DNA of 16,591 bases from Phycisphaerae bacterium (lineage in GTDB: Bacteria > Planctomycetota > Phycisphaerae > UBA1845), in contig JAJDDS010000312.1 in the NCBI GenBank assembly GCA_029260195.1, positions 1-16,591 on the forward strand. The letters are read 5' to 3'. This document shows positions 1-7,167 of the stretch, in pieces (position 1 is the first letter of the stretch; the number at the start of each line of letters is the position of its first letter). The translations under genes were made by a program, and so were the position numbers. The notes below the pieces were generated by a model. The model saw only the letters and a list, made by a program, of their open reading frames with translations, was not told the DNA's origin and searched no databases.

Positions 1-2282
1 ATGACGGCGTCACCTGAGACGTCGACGTTGCAGGCGCCGGTTGCGACGACGTGGTAGGTTCCGGCGTCGTCGAAGGATGCGTCGGGGATAAAGAGGAACG
101 GTTGATTGCCGTTGGCGACGGGTTCGTCGTCCTTGAACCACTGGAAAGTGGCTGCCCCACTGGACGAACTGGTGAGCGTGATGACGTCGCCAGCGCAGAC
201 GGTGTCACTCTCCGGTTGCAGGGTGATGTCTGCCGGATCGGAGAAGAAGACGGAGGCTGACTCGGACGTCGAGTCCAGTCCGCAGCCATCGGTGATAACG
301 CAGCGGTATTGGCCGAGGTCGACGAGTTGGACGTTTTCGATGATGAGGGTTGTCGCGTTGGCGCCGGGGATGTCGGATCCCATGAACTGCCACTGGTATG
401 TTAGCGGGGGTACACCGTCAGCGGTGACGGCGAGTTCAACTGAGGCCATCTCGCAGGTGGCGGCGCCTTCCGGGTGGGCGGTGAATATGGGGGCGTCGTG
501 GATGGTGAGGGTGGCAATGTCGGAATGAGCGGTGTAGCAGTCGCCGAAGACCGAGACGCGATACTCGCCCGTGGTGTTGGGGCCGACGGAATTTACGGGG
601 AAGGACGGTCCGGTGGCGCCGAGGACGGGGATTCCCCGGTAGGTCCATTGGTATCCGCCGGTAACACCGTTGGCGTCGACGCTGAAGACTACCGGCTCCC
701 CTTGGCAGACGGCGGCGCCGGTCGGGTGATCGATGATCGAGACTCCGCAGTCGCCGCGGAACGCGTTCATGAACTTTCCGAAGTCGTGGAGGTCGACGTC
801 GGTGTCGACGTCGGTGTCGAATACTTCGCAACCAGGGCCGAGCGATTCGGTGTCAGCACCGGTGAAGCAGGTGTTGAAGGCTGCGTAGTCGTCGATGTCG
901 ACGTCACCGTCCTGATCGAAGTCACCTCCGAACGTTTCGCGGATAGAGTTGCTCAGCGTACCGATGCCGAGGACGCCGTTGAACCAGTCGGTTTGGTGTT
1001 GCTCCATGATGCCGAGGGCGCGGTTGACATCGTTGGTGGTAGGCGGGGCGTTCGGGCGGTGCACCATAATCCAGCCCACGCGAAAGTCCTTCTGGGCGTC
1101 CGCGGCGGTTGGGATGCGCTGACCATTGGTTTGTGCAATCTGGAACGCGTTGAAGTCGAAGATCGGCCCATTGTAGCTTCCGGAGCAGCCGCCGTCGCCG
1201 TCCATGTAGCGCAGCTCCGAGTTGCGGGCGTTCGTCTCGCTGGGGGACAGGTAACCCATGAGATAGAGGTCGGTGGCGCTGAACACGCCGAGGATGTCGG
1301 AGTTGAAATGAAGGGTTCCGGGGAGTCGTTGGGCTGGGCTTGTTCCGACCCACTCCGCGATTTCCATTCCGGACCCCTGGCCGTCAACACGGAAGTTCCA
1401 GTGGCTTCCTCGTCCGCACGGGCCGTTATCGCCTTGAAGGGTCCTTCCGCCAGCGATGGGGTCGAGGAACAACGCCCAGCGATGTTCGAATTCCTGTCCG
1501 AGAACGAGGCGTGTGAATCCGGCGTTGGAACCGGTTCCGGGGCTCCAGCTGTTGACGTTCCACATGTTGACCCAGCCTTCGACGTTGTCGCCGGGGACGC
1601 CGTATGAGGGGCGTCGATTGAAGTTGTTGAGTCCCAGGCCCGCCGTCTGGTTTTCGAGTCCGAGGTAAAAGGCTGCGCCGACGGTGTGGTCGGCGTTGAA
1701 ATTCAGGAAAAAGGCGATGAAGTCGAAGTTGTCGCCGTGTTTGCCGACGAGCGCGGCGGATGCTTCGCCCATGAATACGAAAAGTTGCTCGTTGGAGAAG
1801 TTCGTACTGAGCAAATCGGCGCTGTCCTCGTAGATGAATAGGTCTTTGGGTGTCAGGGCATTGGCACCGGCGCCGGCGGGGAGGGGCATACGCGGGGCGA
1901 CGGGCGCGAGCGCGCGTGCGGCGGGATTGGGGATGTCGCCTCGCGCGATGGCGGCTTGGAATCGTTCAAAGACGGCGTCAGGGTGCTCGGTCCCGCAGAC
2001 TTCGCTGGGGTTGGCGGGGATGACGGACAGCACTCCGTTGTGCGTGGCCGTGGCCGCGACCTCGGCGCCGGCTGTGACGCCGGCGGTTGTCGTGATCCAC
2101 GCGAGGACGAGGGCGGGGAAAGTCGACCGTCGAAAAGAGGAACGCGAAACGACGGACATCCTGCAAGGGGCGGCGATCGACGAACAACGGACCCGTCGCG
2201 TGCGCTCCGGGCTCGAAACGAGGGGGGCCCCTTCGGCATGAACGGGGTTGTCCTGCGGGTCTGGATCGAGTGGGGTATTCAT
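1..2282 (-). CDS. Secreted multidomain protein: metallopeptidase-like region, dockerin-like EF-hands, Ig-like domains (3' end outside window)
   Basis: An uninterrupted frame of 760 codons runs leftwards off the window. Residues 42-75 look like a signal peptide: Met42, a basic stretch with RR at 51-52, a hydrophobic core, then an Ala-rich cleavage region. Residues 145-445 resemble secreted proteins with a metallopeptidase-like signature: QEFEHRW at 263-269, HW at 294-295, and DLYLMG at 338-343. The first His of a normal HExxH site is Gln here, so activity is doubtful. Two Asp-rich EF-hand/dockerin-type loops follow (454-465 and 489-500). Three Ig-like domains come next, near 513-595, 597-680 and 685 onward, each with a Cys pair, a central Gln-Trp and a Gly-x-Tyr near the end. 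ATG 2282 has GGAAGGA 9 nt upstream and is chosen. ATG 2306 (longer) and ATG 2159 (directly before the signal peptide) are in frame. The protein is probably exported or cell-surface attached; its substrate is unknown. Confidence 0.9.
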   Translation of the reverse strand, partial: MNTPLDPDPQDNPVHAEGAPLVSSPERTRRVRCSSIAAPCRMSVVSRSSFRRSTFPALVLAWITTTAGVTAGAEVAATATHNGVLSVIPANPSEVCGTEHPDAVFERFQAAIARGDIPNPAARALAPVAPRMPLPAGAGANALTPKDLFIYEDSADLLSTNFSNEQLFVFMGEASAALVGKHGDNFDFIAFFLNFNADHTVGAAFYLGLENQTAGLGLNNFNRRPSYGVPGDNVEGWVNMWNVNSWSPGTGSNAGFTRLVLGQEFEHRWALFLDPIAGGRTLQGDNGPCGRGSHWNFRVDGQGSGMEIAEWVGTSPAQRLPGTLHFNSDILGVFSATDLYLMGYLSPSETNARNSELRYMDGDGGCSGSYNGPIFDFNAFQIAQTNGQRIPTAADAQKDFRVGWIMVHRPNAPPTTNDVNRALGIMEQHQTDWFNGVLGIGTLSNSIRETFGGDFDQDGDVDIDDYAAFNTCFTGADTESLGPGCEVFDTDVDTDVDLHDFGKFMNAFRGDCGVSIIDHPTGAAVCQGEPVVFSVDANGVTGGYQWTYRGIPVLGATGPSFPVNSVGPNTTGEYRVSVFGDCYTAHSDIATLTIHDAPIFTAHPEGAATCEMASVELAVTADGVPPLTYQWQFMGSDIPGANATTLIIENVQLVDLGQYRCVITDGCGLDSTSESASVFFSDPADITLQPESDTVCAGDVITLTSSSSGAATFQWFKDDEPVANGNQPFLFIPDASFDDAGTYHVVATGACNVDVSGDAV

Positions 2283-2433
2283 CGAAGATATTCCTTCCAA
2301 GAACATTAAGCTCGCCCTGGTGCGGCCGCCTCTGCACGGGTCGCGGTGGTGGGTACTTGGCAGGCTGACGCGTCGTCGCTGGCCCGACGGCGACGGGTCC
2401 CCACGTGAATGACGATCGATTACTGCGCACAGC

Positions 2434-2462
2434 ATTTTACGGGATCCCCTTCGTGCAAACAA
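2434..2462 (-). promoter_or_regulatory. Weak leftward promoter candidate
   Basis: On the minus strand TTGTTT (2462-2457) is followed after 17 bases by TAAAAT (2439-2434). This is 3/6 and 5/6 matches to the sigma70 consensus, in one of the few AT-rich patches of this intergenic region. A start near 2427 would give a leader of about 145 nt before ATG 2282. The call is speculative because planctomycete promoters are poorly defined. Confidence 0.22.
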
Positions 2463-2632
2463 GGGTCTTGAGGAGTCGCGAGCGAGGCGGTTCCGCGACA
2501 GAATGGGCGGGATTGCGACCGCGTGCCGGAATCGCCGATCCAGGCCTGGACCGCGCGTGGCTCGGTGAGCGTCCGCACGCCCTGGCGCGTGTCGGGAATC
2601 CGCTGAGCCGCGAGTTTTTCCATGGTGCCACC

Positions 2633-2647
2633 ACAAATGGCATTTGT
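2633..2647. promoter_or_regulatory. AT-rich perfect palindrome, possible operator
   Basis: ACAAATG-G-CATTTGT is a perfect 7-bp inverted repeat around one central base. It lies about 205 bp before the GH130 start and 350 bp before the divergent gene. Its size and symmetry fit a dimeric regulator site, but no partner regulator can be named. Confidence 0.3.
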
Positions 2648-2852
2648 CCCTTGTCGAACACTACGAGCGCTCCCCCTTGGCGATCCCTGCGCATCCGCCT
2701 GTGGTCGGTGGAGGGCGTGCGGTCCACGGTTCGAAGCTGTCGACTCACCCCGGCTGTTCCGCTGGTTCCCGGTCGTGGTTCGGGTCGATAGCATCTACGG
2801 CGCTCGTCCGGTGATGACCGGTGCGAGGAACAAGATCGAAGGAGCTAACGCC

Positions 2853-3794
2853 GTGTCCCAACGCAGACCGATTGTCGAGCGATTTAGCGGAAACCCCATC
2901 CTCACGAAGGCGGACATCCCGTATCCGGTCGAGACCGTACACAACGCAGCCGTCGTCAAACACCAAGGGCGCTACGTTATGCTGTTCCGCAGCCACCGCG
3001 ACAATGGACGGTGCATTCTCGGACTCGCGGACAGCGACGACGGGTTCGCCTTCACGGCGCGTCCGGAGCCGTTCATGGTTCCGGAGCCCGACGGGGTGTT
3101 CGGTGAATACGAAGCCTACGGCGTCGAGGATCCGCGGATCACCTTCCTGGATGGCCACTATCTCATCACCTACAGCGCCTATTCCCGGCATGGCGTCAGA
3201 ATCGGGCTGGCGACGACGCGCGATTTCGTGACGGTCAAACGCGTATCACTCATCACGCAGGCGGACATGCGCAACGTCGTCATCTTCCCCGAGAGAATCG
3301 ACGGAATGTACGTCCGCCTCGACCGGCCTCACAGCGAGATATGCCCCTGGGCGATCTGGATCAGCTACTCGCCGGACCTGATTCACTGGGGGGGCTCGCG
3401 CCTGGTGATGAAGCCGGTGCAGTACCACTGGGACGAGATGAAGATCGGCCCGGGTGCGCCGCCGATCCATACGGAGCGGGGTTGGCTCCATATTTACCAC
3501 GGCGTCTTTCCGACGATGGATGGTTCGGTGTATCGTTTGGGGGTCGCGTTGCACGACCTGCGCGACCCGGCGAACATCCTGGGTGTGTGTGATCGTTGGA
3601 TTCTCCAGCCGGAGGATCCGTGGGAAGTGACGGGGTATGTCCACAACGTGGTGTTCACATGCGCCGCGGTGCCAGAGGAAGACGGAACGGTGAAAATCTA
3701 CTGGGGCGGCGCGGACAAAGTCATGTGCGCCGGGACAGCCAAGATCGAGGAACTCGTCGATCTGTGTATCGACGACCGGCGGCCACCTTGCTGA
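2853..3794 (+). CDS. Glycoside hydrolase family 130 protein (beta-1,4-mannoside phosphorylase type)
   Basis: The 313-residue length is typical of GH130 enzymes, five-bladed beta-propellers that reversibly phosphorolyse beta-mannosides such as mannosyl-glucose, mannosyl-GlcNAc or mannooligosaccharides, yielding mannose 1-phosphate. GVEDPRIT at 90-97 contains the family's acid catalyst Asp (D93). R155, H160 and K198 lie in segments that supply phosphate and sugar contacts in GH130 (RLDRPHS, KIGPGAPPI). The C-terminal WEVTGYVHNVVF and YWGGADKV blades are also typical. No signal peptide is seen, so it is probably cytosolic, as expected for a phosphorylase. GTG 2853 is chosen because AAGGAG lies 8 nt upstream; ATG 2814 and 2622 are in frame but have no comparable site and add unconserved sequence. 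The gene stands alone. Exact substrate cannot be read from sequence; phosphorylase is more likely than hydrolase because the phosphate-binding basic residues appear present. Confidence 0.9.
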   Translation: MSQRRPIVERFSGNPILTKADIPYPVETVHNAAVVKHQGRYVMLFRSHRDNGRCILGLADSDDGFAFTARPEPFMVPEPDGVFGEYEAYGVEDPRITFLDGHYLITYSAYSRHGVRIGLATTRDFVTVKRVSLITQADMRNVVIFPERIDGMYVRLDRPHSEICPWAIWISYSPDLIHWGGSRLVMKPVQYHWDEMKIGPGAPPIHTERGWLHIYHGVFPTMDGSVYRLGVALHDLRDPANILGVCDRWILQPEDPWEVTGYVHNVVFTCAAVPEEDGTVKIYWGGADKVMCAGTAKIEELVDLCIDDRRPPC

Positions 3795-3964
3795 GATCGT
3801 ACGGCCCCGTTCTTGCGTGAGACCCTGGCGTTATGGGGCGTTGTGCGAGAATCAAGCCTGCGCGAAGGGCGGCGCCTGGCTGATTTCGGTCCGATCACCC
3901 ATCGTCTGGCCGATTGCAGATGAACATGATTCGCGCACTGCACGATATCCGTAGGGGTCGGGCG

Positions 3965-4012
3965 GTTACGGAGCGGTGTGCGCTCTGGTTCTCGTTCCGC
4001 GGTTGCCGTAAC
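3965..4012. promoter_or_regulatory. Spaced inverted repeat ahead of the FapA-like gene
   Basis: GTTACGG (3965-3971) and CCGTAAC (4006-4012) are exact 7-bp inverted copies 34 bases apart, ending 23 bases before ATG 4036. They could form a leader hairpin or a spaced regulator site. The rest of the 240-base gap after the GH130 gene shows no gene and no clear terminator. Confidence 0.25.
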
Positions 4013-4035
4013 GCAGGGCGGTGGGCAGTTCGGAC

Positions 4036-5535
4036 ATGGCACTTGACGCGATTACGAAGAGCGATCAGCTATTGGTCGACGTTTCAGCCGACGAGATGAC
4101 GGCGACGGTCAGGCTGCGTCGGTCCACCGACGGGGCGACGGGCGACGAGGTTCTGGAGGCGTTGCGCGCCGCGGGCGTCGAGATCGATGACGCGGTGGTT
4201 AAGCGGGTCGACGCATTCGTCGGGATCGTTGAGGAGAAGAAGGCGGCGACCGAGCCGTTCATCGTCGCCAACGGGTGCTCCGCGGAAGACGCCGTGGACG
4301 AGACATTCGTTTGGGCGGAATCGCACCACGCGGAAGCCGCGGAATGGGCGGAGGATGCTCCGGTCGACTTCTATACCTTCAACTCGATTCTCACGGTGGA
4401 GGTGGACGCACTGATCGGCTCGATCGCGCCCGGCGTGCCGGCGCGACATGGCGTTACGGTTCGCGGCGAAAAACTCGAAGGCAACGGCGTTCCGAAGAAG
4501 CTCAAGCTGCACGAGACGCTGACTCGCAATCCCGAGGATCCGACCAAGATCATCTCGCGCGTCGCGGGGCGAGTCGCCGTATTGCAGAACATCTTGAAGA
4601 TCGATGAGGTCGTCGAGATCCCGGGGGACATCGGATTCGACACGGGGAACATCGACACCCACGTGGACGTCCATATTAAGGGCAAGGTCACGGAGTTGTT
4701 TGAGGTCAAGACGGCGCGTTCGATGAGCGTCGGGGCGTCGATCGAGGCAGCCAAGGTGATCGCGGGCCGAGATGTCGTGGTTCGCCGCGGGGTCGTCGGG
4801 AGGCACGCCGGCGTGGTCATGGCTGGCGGCGACATCATCACCAAGCATGCGTCCGAAGCCAATCTGGTTGCCCTGGGTGATATCAAAGTGGGGAAGCAGT
4901 TGATGAACTCGCACGTCTGCGTCTCGGGCACGCTCGACGCCGAGTGCGCGGCGGTCATCGGCGGAAGTCTGTACGCCGGCAGACTCGTCGCGGTCAAGAA
5001 TCTTGGCAGCGAGGCCAATATCCCAACCCGAATCGTCGCGGGGGTGCGTCCCGAGTTCGTGCGCGAGTTGGCCATGATCCAGCGGCGAATCGAACGTACT
5101 CGCAATGCGGTCCAGAAGATCACGGATCTTATTCAGCCACTCTTGGACGGCTCGCGTGAGATCGACCGCGATCGGAAAGCGCGCAGCGAGGCGCTCATCG
5201 CCCAAGCCGACGAAGTGGCTTCCGGCCTCACCGACGTTGAGAAGCGGAAAGAGGAGTTGATCGCGGGGATCTACCCTGAAGAAAACGCGGCGGTCAAAGT
5301 CTCGGGCGTGATCCACACGAACGTCATAGTGCGCGTCGGCGACCGCGAAACTCAATTCCGCAAGGAACTCAAAGGCCCGGTGTCGATCGAGAAACGCAAG
5401 ATCAAGAACGTGACCCAGTTGGTCGCGGTCAACCAACTCTCGGGATCCGTGACGGTGTTGAACGGTGAGCGATGCACACCCGAGGAACTGCTCGACGGGT
5501 TCGAAATCGAGAAGCGTCCGGAGGAGAATCTATGA
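4036..5535 (+). CDS. FapA/DUF342 family protein
   Basis: A 499-residue protein with FapA (DUF342) architecture. It has an alpha/beta N-terminal region (about 1-165), then a Gly-rich right-handed beta-helix region (about 170-335) with the family-type segment GDIGFDTGNID at 197-207 and repeated G-D-I turns (265-267, 281-283). A charged helical, probably coiled-coil stretch follows (about 341-412), then a short beta C-terminus. The family resembles the polymerizing MinC C-domain and bactofilins. Vibrio FapA acts in flagellar assembly, but DUF342 proteins are widespread in non-flagellar settings and no flagellar gene is near. There is no signal peptide, so it is presumably cytoplasmic. ATG 4036 is chosen; GTG 4021 is in frame and would add five residues, and neither has a strong ribosome site. 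Its end overlaps the convergent regulator gene by 6 bp. The cellular role here is unknown. Confidence 0.88.
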   Translation: MALDAITKSDQLLVDVSADEMTATVRLRRSTDGATGDEVLEALRAAGVEIDDAVVKRVDAFVGIVEEKKAATEPFIVANGCSAEDAVDETFVWAESHHAEAAEWAEDAPVDFYTFNSILTVEVDALIGSIAPGVPARHGVTVRGEKLEGNGVPKKLKLHETLTRNPEDPTKIISRVAGRVAVLQNILKIDEVVEIPGDIGFDTGNIDTHVDVHIKGKVTELFEVKTARSMSVGASIEAAKVIAGRDVVVRRGVVGRHAGVVMAGGDIITKHASEANLVALGDIKVGKQLMNSHVCVSGTLDAECAAVIGGSLYAGRLVAVKNLGSEANIPTRIVAGVRPEFVRELAMIQRRIERTRNAVQKITDLIQPLLDGSREIDRDRKARSEALIAQADEVASGLTDVEKRKEELIAGIYPEENAAVKVSGVIHTNVIVRVGDRETQFRKELKGPVSIEKRKIKNVTQLVAVNQLSGSVTVLNGERCTPEELLDGFEIEKRPEENL

Positions 5536-6012
5536 CCCGGCATCCTCTTCCGGCGCGTAGTTGCCCAACTCACACGCCACGGTGAACGACTCCGCCGACG
5601 CCTTCAGACGCTCCCACGACTGGCGAATGTGGTCCGCCTCGCTCCCTTCGATGAAACCGTCGTCTTCGATCGATCGGGTCACAGTCAGCAGCAGTTGGCC
5701 GAACTCGTTGACTAGCTTCTGCGTCTCGCCGAGCATCTCGATTCGCGGGGGAATGTCGTTCACGGCCGGGTTGGGAACGAAGTACCCGCCGGCTTCGTGG
5801 CAAAGCCAGTGTACCACCTGTTTCCCACCGGTCACACGGATGATGTCCGCCAATCTGTCCAGCGGGTTGCGGGCACCACTCCCGTCCCGATCGTCCGGGC
5901 TTGATTGCTGGCACCATTTGTAGATCAGTGCGGGGGAAAGCCTCAACTCGGCTGCGAGGGACTTGACGCCGACGTTCTCGGTCGCCTCACGCAGTACTTC
6001 GTGGGATCGCAT
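5530..6012 (-). CDS. Small helix-turn-helix regulator, phage CII/CP76-like
   Basis: A 160-residue protein. The N-terminal half (about 1-80) resembles the phage regulatory protein CII/CP76 family: a helix-turn-helix near 15-36 (SLAAELRLSPALIYKWC), then the characteristic LDRLADIIRVTGG segment (51-63) and VVHWLCHEAGGYFVPNP (66-82). The C-terminal half (about 88-148) is predicted helical and may mediate oligomerization. Standalone chromosomal proteins of this type occur in planctomycetes and proteobacteria, so the gene alone does not show a prophage. ATG 6012 is chosen because GGAG lies 9 nt upstream; ATG 6027 is in frame and adds five residues. It is divergent from rsmA, with a perfect inverted repeat at 6034-6051 just before its start that could be its own operator. 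Its stop lies inside the end of the convergent FapA-like gene. Confidence 0.82.
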   Translation of the reverse strand: MRSHEVLREATENVGVKSLAAELRLSPALIYKWCQQSSPDDRDGSGARNPLDRLADIIRVTGGKQVVHWLCHEAGGYFVPNPAVNDIPPRIEMLGETQKLVNEFGQLLLTVTRSIEDDGFIEGSEADHIRQSWERLKASAESFTVACELGNYAPEEDAGS

Positions 6013-6033
6013 AACCGTCAGCTCCATCCAAAC

Positions 6034-6051
6034 CCACGCCCACCGGCGTGG
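6034..6051. promoter_or_regulatory. Inverted repeat between the regulator and rsmA, operator candidate
   Basis: CCACGCC-CACC-GGCGTGG is a perfect 7-bp inverted repeat with a 4-base spacer. It begins 22 bp upstream of the regulator start at 6012 and ends 85 bp before rsmA. The position suits autoregulation by the HTH protein, or an RNA hairpin in its leader. Confidence 0.4.
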
Positions 6052-6124
6052 ACCACCTGGGCGCCAAGCAAATCACCCGTTGACCACATCAGCGAGTCTA
6101 CGCGAACGCCCGAGGATCGACTAC

Positions 6125-6130
6125 TATAAT
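6125..6130 (+). promoter_or_regulatory. Consensus -10 element (TATAAT) directly before rsmA
   Basis: A perfect TATAAT sits five bases before ATG 6136 in otherwise GC-rich DNA. No good -35 hexamer is found at 16-18 bp spacing. A transcript from it would start at about 6136-6138, giving a leaderless message if ATG 6136 is used, or a leader of about 50 nt if GTG 6187 is the true start. Confidence 0.4.
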
Positions 6131-6135
6131 CGACG

Positions 6136-7068
6136 ATGCGGTTTATATTCCGGGTCGCGGCGACACTGCAAACTGCCCCAGAAGGTGTGATAGACTTCAG
6201 ATTCCAAACCAAGACCGACGTTCAGGCTTTGCTGGCTGAGGCGGGCGCCAGACCGCGCCACCGCTGGGGACAGAACTTCCTGATCGACGGCAACCTCCTC
6301 CGCCGCTTGCTGACGGCGGCTGAGATCGCCCCGGAGGACGCCGTACTCGAGGTCGGTGCGGGTACTGGAGCGGTCACCGATTACCTCGCGGAGGCGGCGG
6401 CGGCCGTCGTCGTCGTCGAAATCGACCCGCTTTTGCACGAATTGCTCGACCGCCGATTCTCCGATCGCGACAACGTAACGCTCCTGCACGGTGACGTGCT
6501 GACTGGAAAACACGAGATCCGTGCGGATGTTTGCGACGCGTGCCGTCGTGCAGCCGTCGACGTCCCCGGTCGGCTGATGCTTGTCGCCAACCTGCCGTAC
6601 AACGTCGCGACTCCGCTGCTCATCGAGTTGCTCCTCGATGACTGCCCGTTCGAGCGCTTCTGCTTCACCGTGCAGCGCGAGCTGGCCGATCGCTTTTGCG
6701 CGTCGGACCACACCAAAGACTACGGCCCCCTGACCATCATCGTCCATGCGACGTGCAGGGTAAAGCGGCTGGCAGTGTTACCCCCATCGGTGTTTTGGCC
6801 GCGACCGAAGGTCGAGTCGGCCATGCTGCGACTGGACGTTGACCGAAACCCGTTCGAGACCCCGGATGGTCTGCGCGCGTTCGCTGAGTTGGTGCATGGC
6901 GGGTTCGCACACCGGCGCAAGACGCTCCGGTACAATCTGTCGCGCGTGCTCGACGACGACGCGCTCCGAACGGTCGAGGACGAATTCGATCTCAGCCTCC
7001 GTCCCGAAGCCATAGACGTCGCAACCTGGGTGCATCTCGGGCGGCGCGTGGTGGCCACGCGGACGTAG
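6136..7068 (+). CDS. rsmA: 16S rRNA (adenine1518-N6/adenine1519-N6)-dimethyltransferase RsmA/KsgA
   Basis: RsmA dimethylates two adjacent adenines in the 3'-terminal helix of 16S rRNA during late 30S assembly, using S-adenosylmethionine. The family motifs are present in order: GQNFLID (45-51), SAM-binding VLEVGAGTG (70-78), the acidic EID after strand 2 (95-97), HGD (118-120), catalytic NLPYNVATP (152-160), VQRELADRF (179-187) and WPRPKVESAM (221-230). The C-terminal helical rRNA-binding domain is complete. The length of 310 is slightly above the usual 270-290, and the excess is the first ~20 residues, which look non-conserved. GTG 6187 (AGAAGG just before it) is therefore a credible alternative to ATG 6136, the start given. 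ispG follows after 99 bases on the same strand, probably in the same transcript. Confidence 0.96.
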   Translation: MRFIFRVAATLQTAPEGVIDFRFQTKTDVQALLAEAGARPRHRWGQNFLIDGNLLRRLLTAAEIAPEDAVLEVGAGTGAVTDYLAEAAAAVVVVEIDPLLHELLDRRFSDRDNVTLLHGDVLTGKHEIRADVCDACRRAAVDVPGRLMLVANLPYNVATPLLIELLLDDCPFERFCFTVQRELADRFCASDHTKDYGPLTIIVHATCRVKRLAVLPPSVFWPRPKVESAMLRLDVDRNPFETPDGLRAFAELVHGGFAHRRKTLRYNLSRVLDDDALRTVEDEFDLSLRPEAIDVATWVHLGRRVVATRT

Positions 7069-7167
7069 CGACGCGCCGCGTGCGGTTTGACAGCCGTCGA
7101 AACGTGGCGTACGACTCGCGGCGGATGGCGAGGGGGATTGCGGAAGACGGCCATCGGGACCGGTGTC

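Larger units (their letters stand above)
2283..2852. other. Divergent intergenic region without a convincing gene
   Basis: About 570 bases separate the secreted Ig protein (leftward) from the GH130 gene (rightward). Short open frames exist on both strands, but their translations are rich in Arg, Ser and Pro, show no recognizable motif, and look like by-products of high GC. The stretch should hold both divergent promoters. It contains an AT-rich palindrome at 2633-2647 and a weak leftward promoter-like pair near 2434-2462. Confidence 0.6.

Noticed and set aside
474..1607. Long plus-strand open frame antisense to the secreted Ig protein
   Set aside because: The minus-strand frame encodes recognizable Ig, EF-hand and signal-peptide features over its whole length; the plus-strand translation is Val/Gly/Asp-rich and has none.
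2405..2794. Short open frames on both strands in the divergent intergenic region
   Set aside because: Compositionally biased translations, no ribosome site and no motif; more likely non-coding.
4084..5436. 450-codon minus-strand open frame opposite the FapA-like gene
   Set aside because: The plus strand carries clear FapA motifs. The antisense translation is Asp/Arg/His-rich, as expected from a high-GC mirror frame.
5530..6012. Prophage remnant suggested by the CII/CP76-like protein
   Set aside because: No integrase, structural phage gene or attachment site is near, and the neighbours are housekeeping genes.
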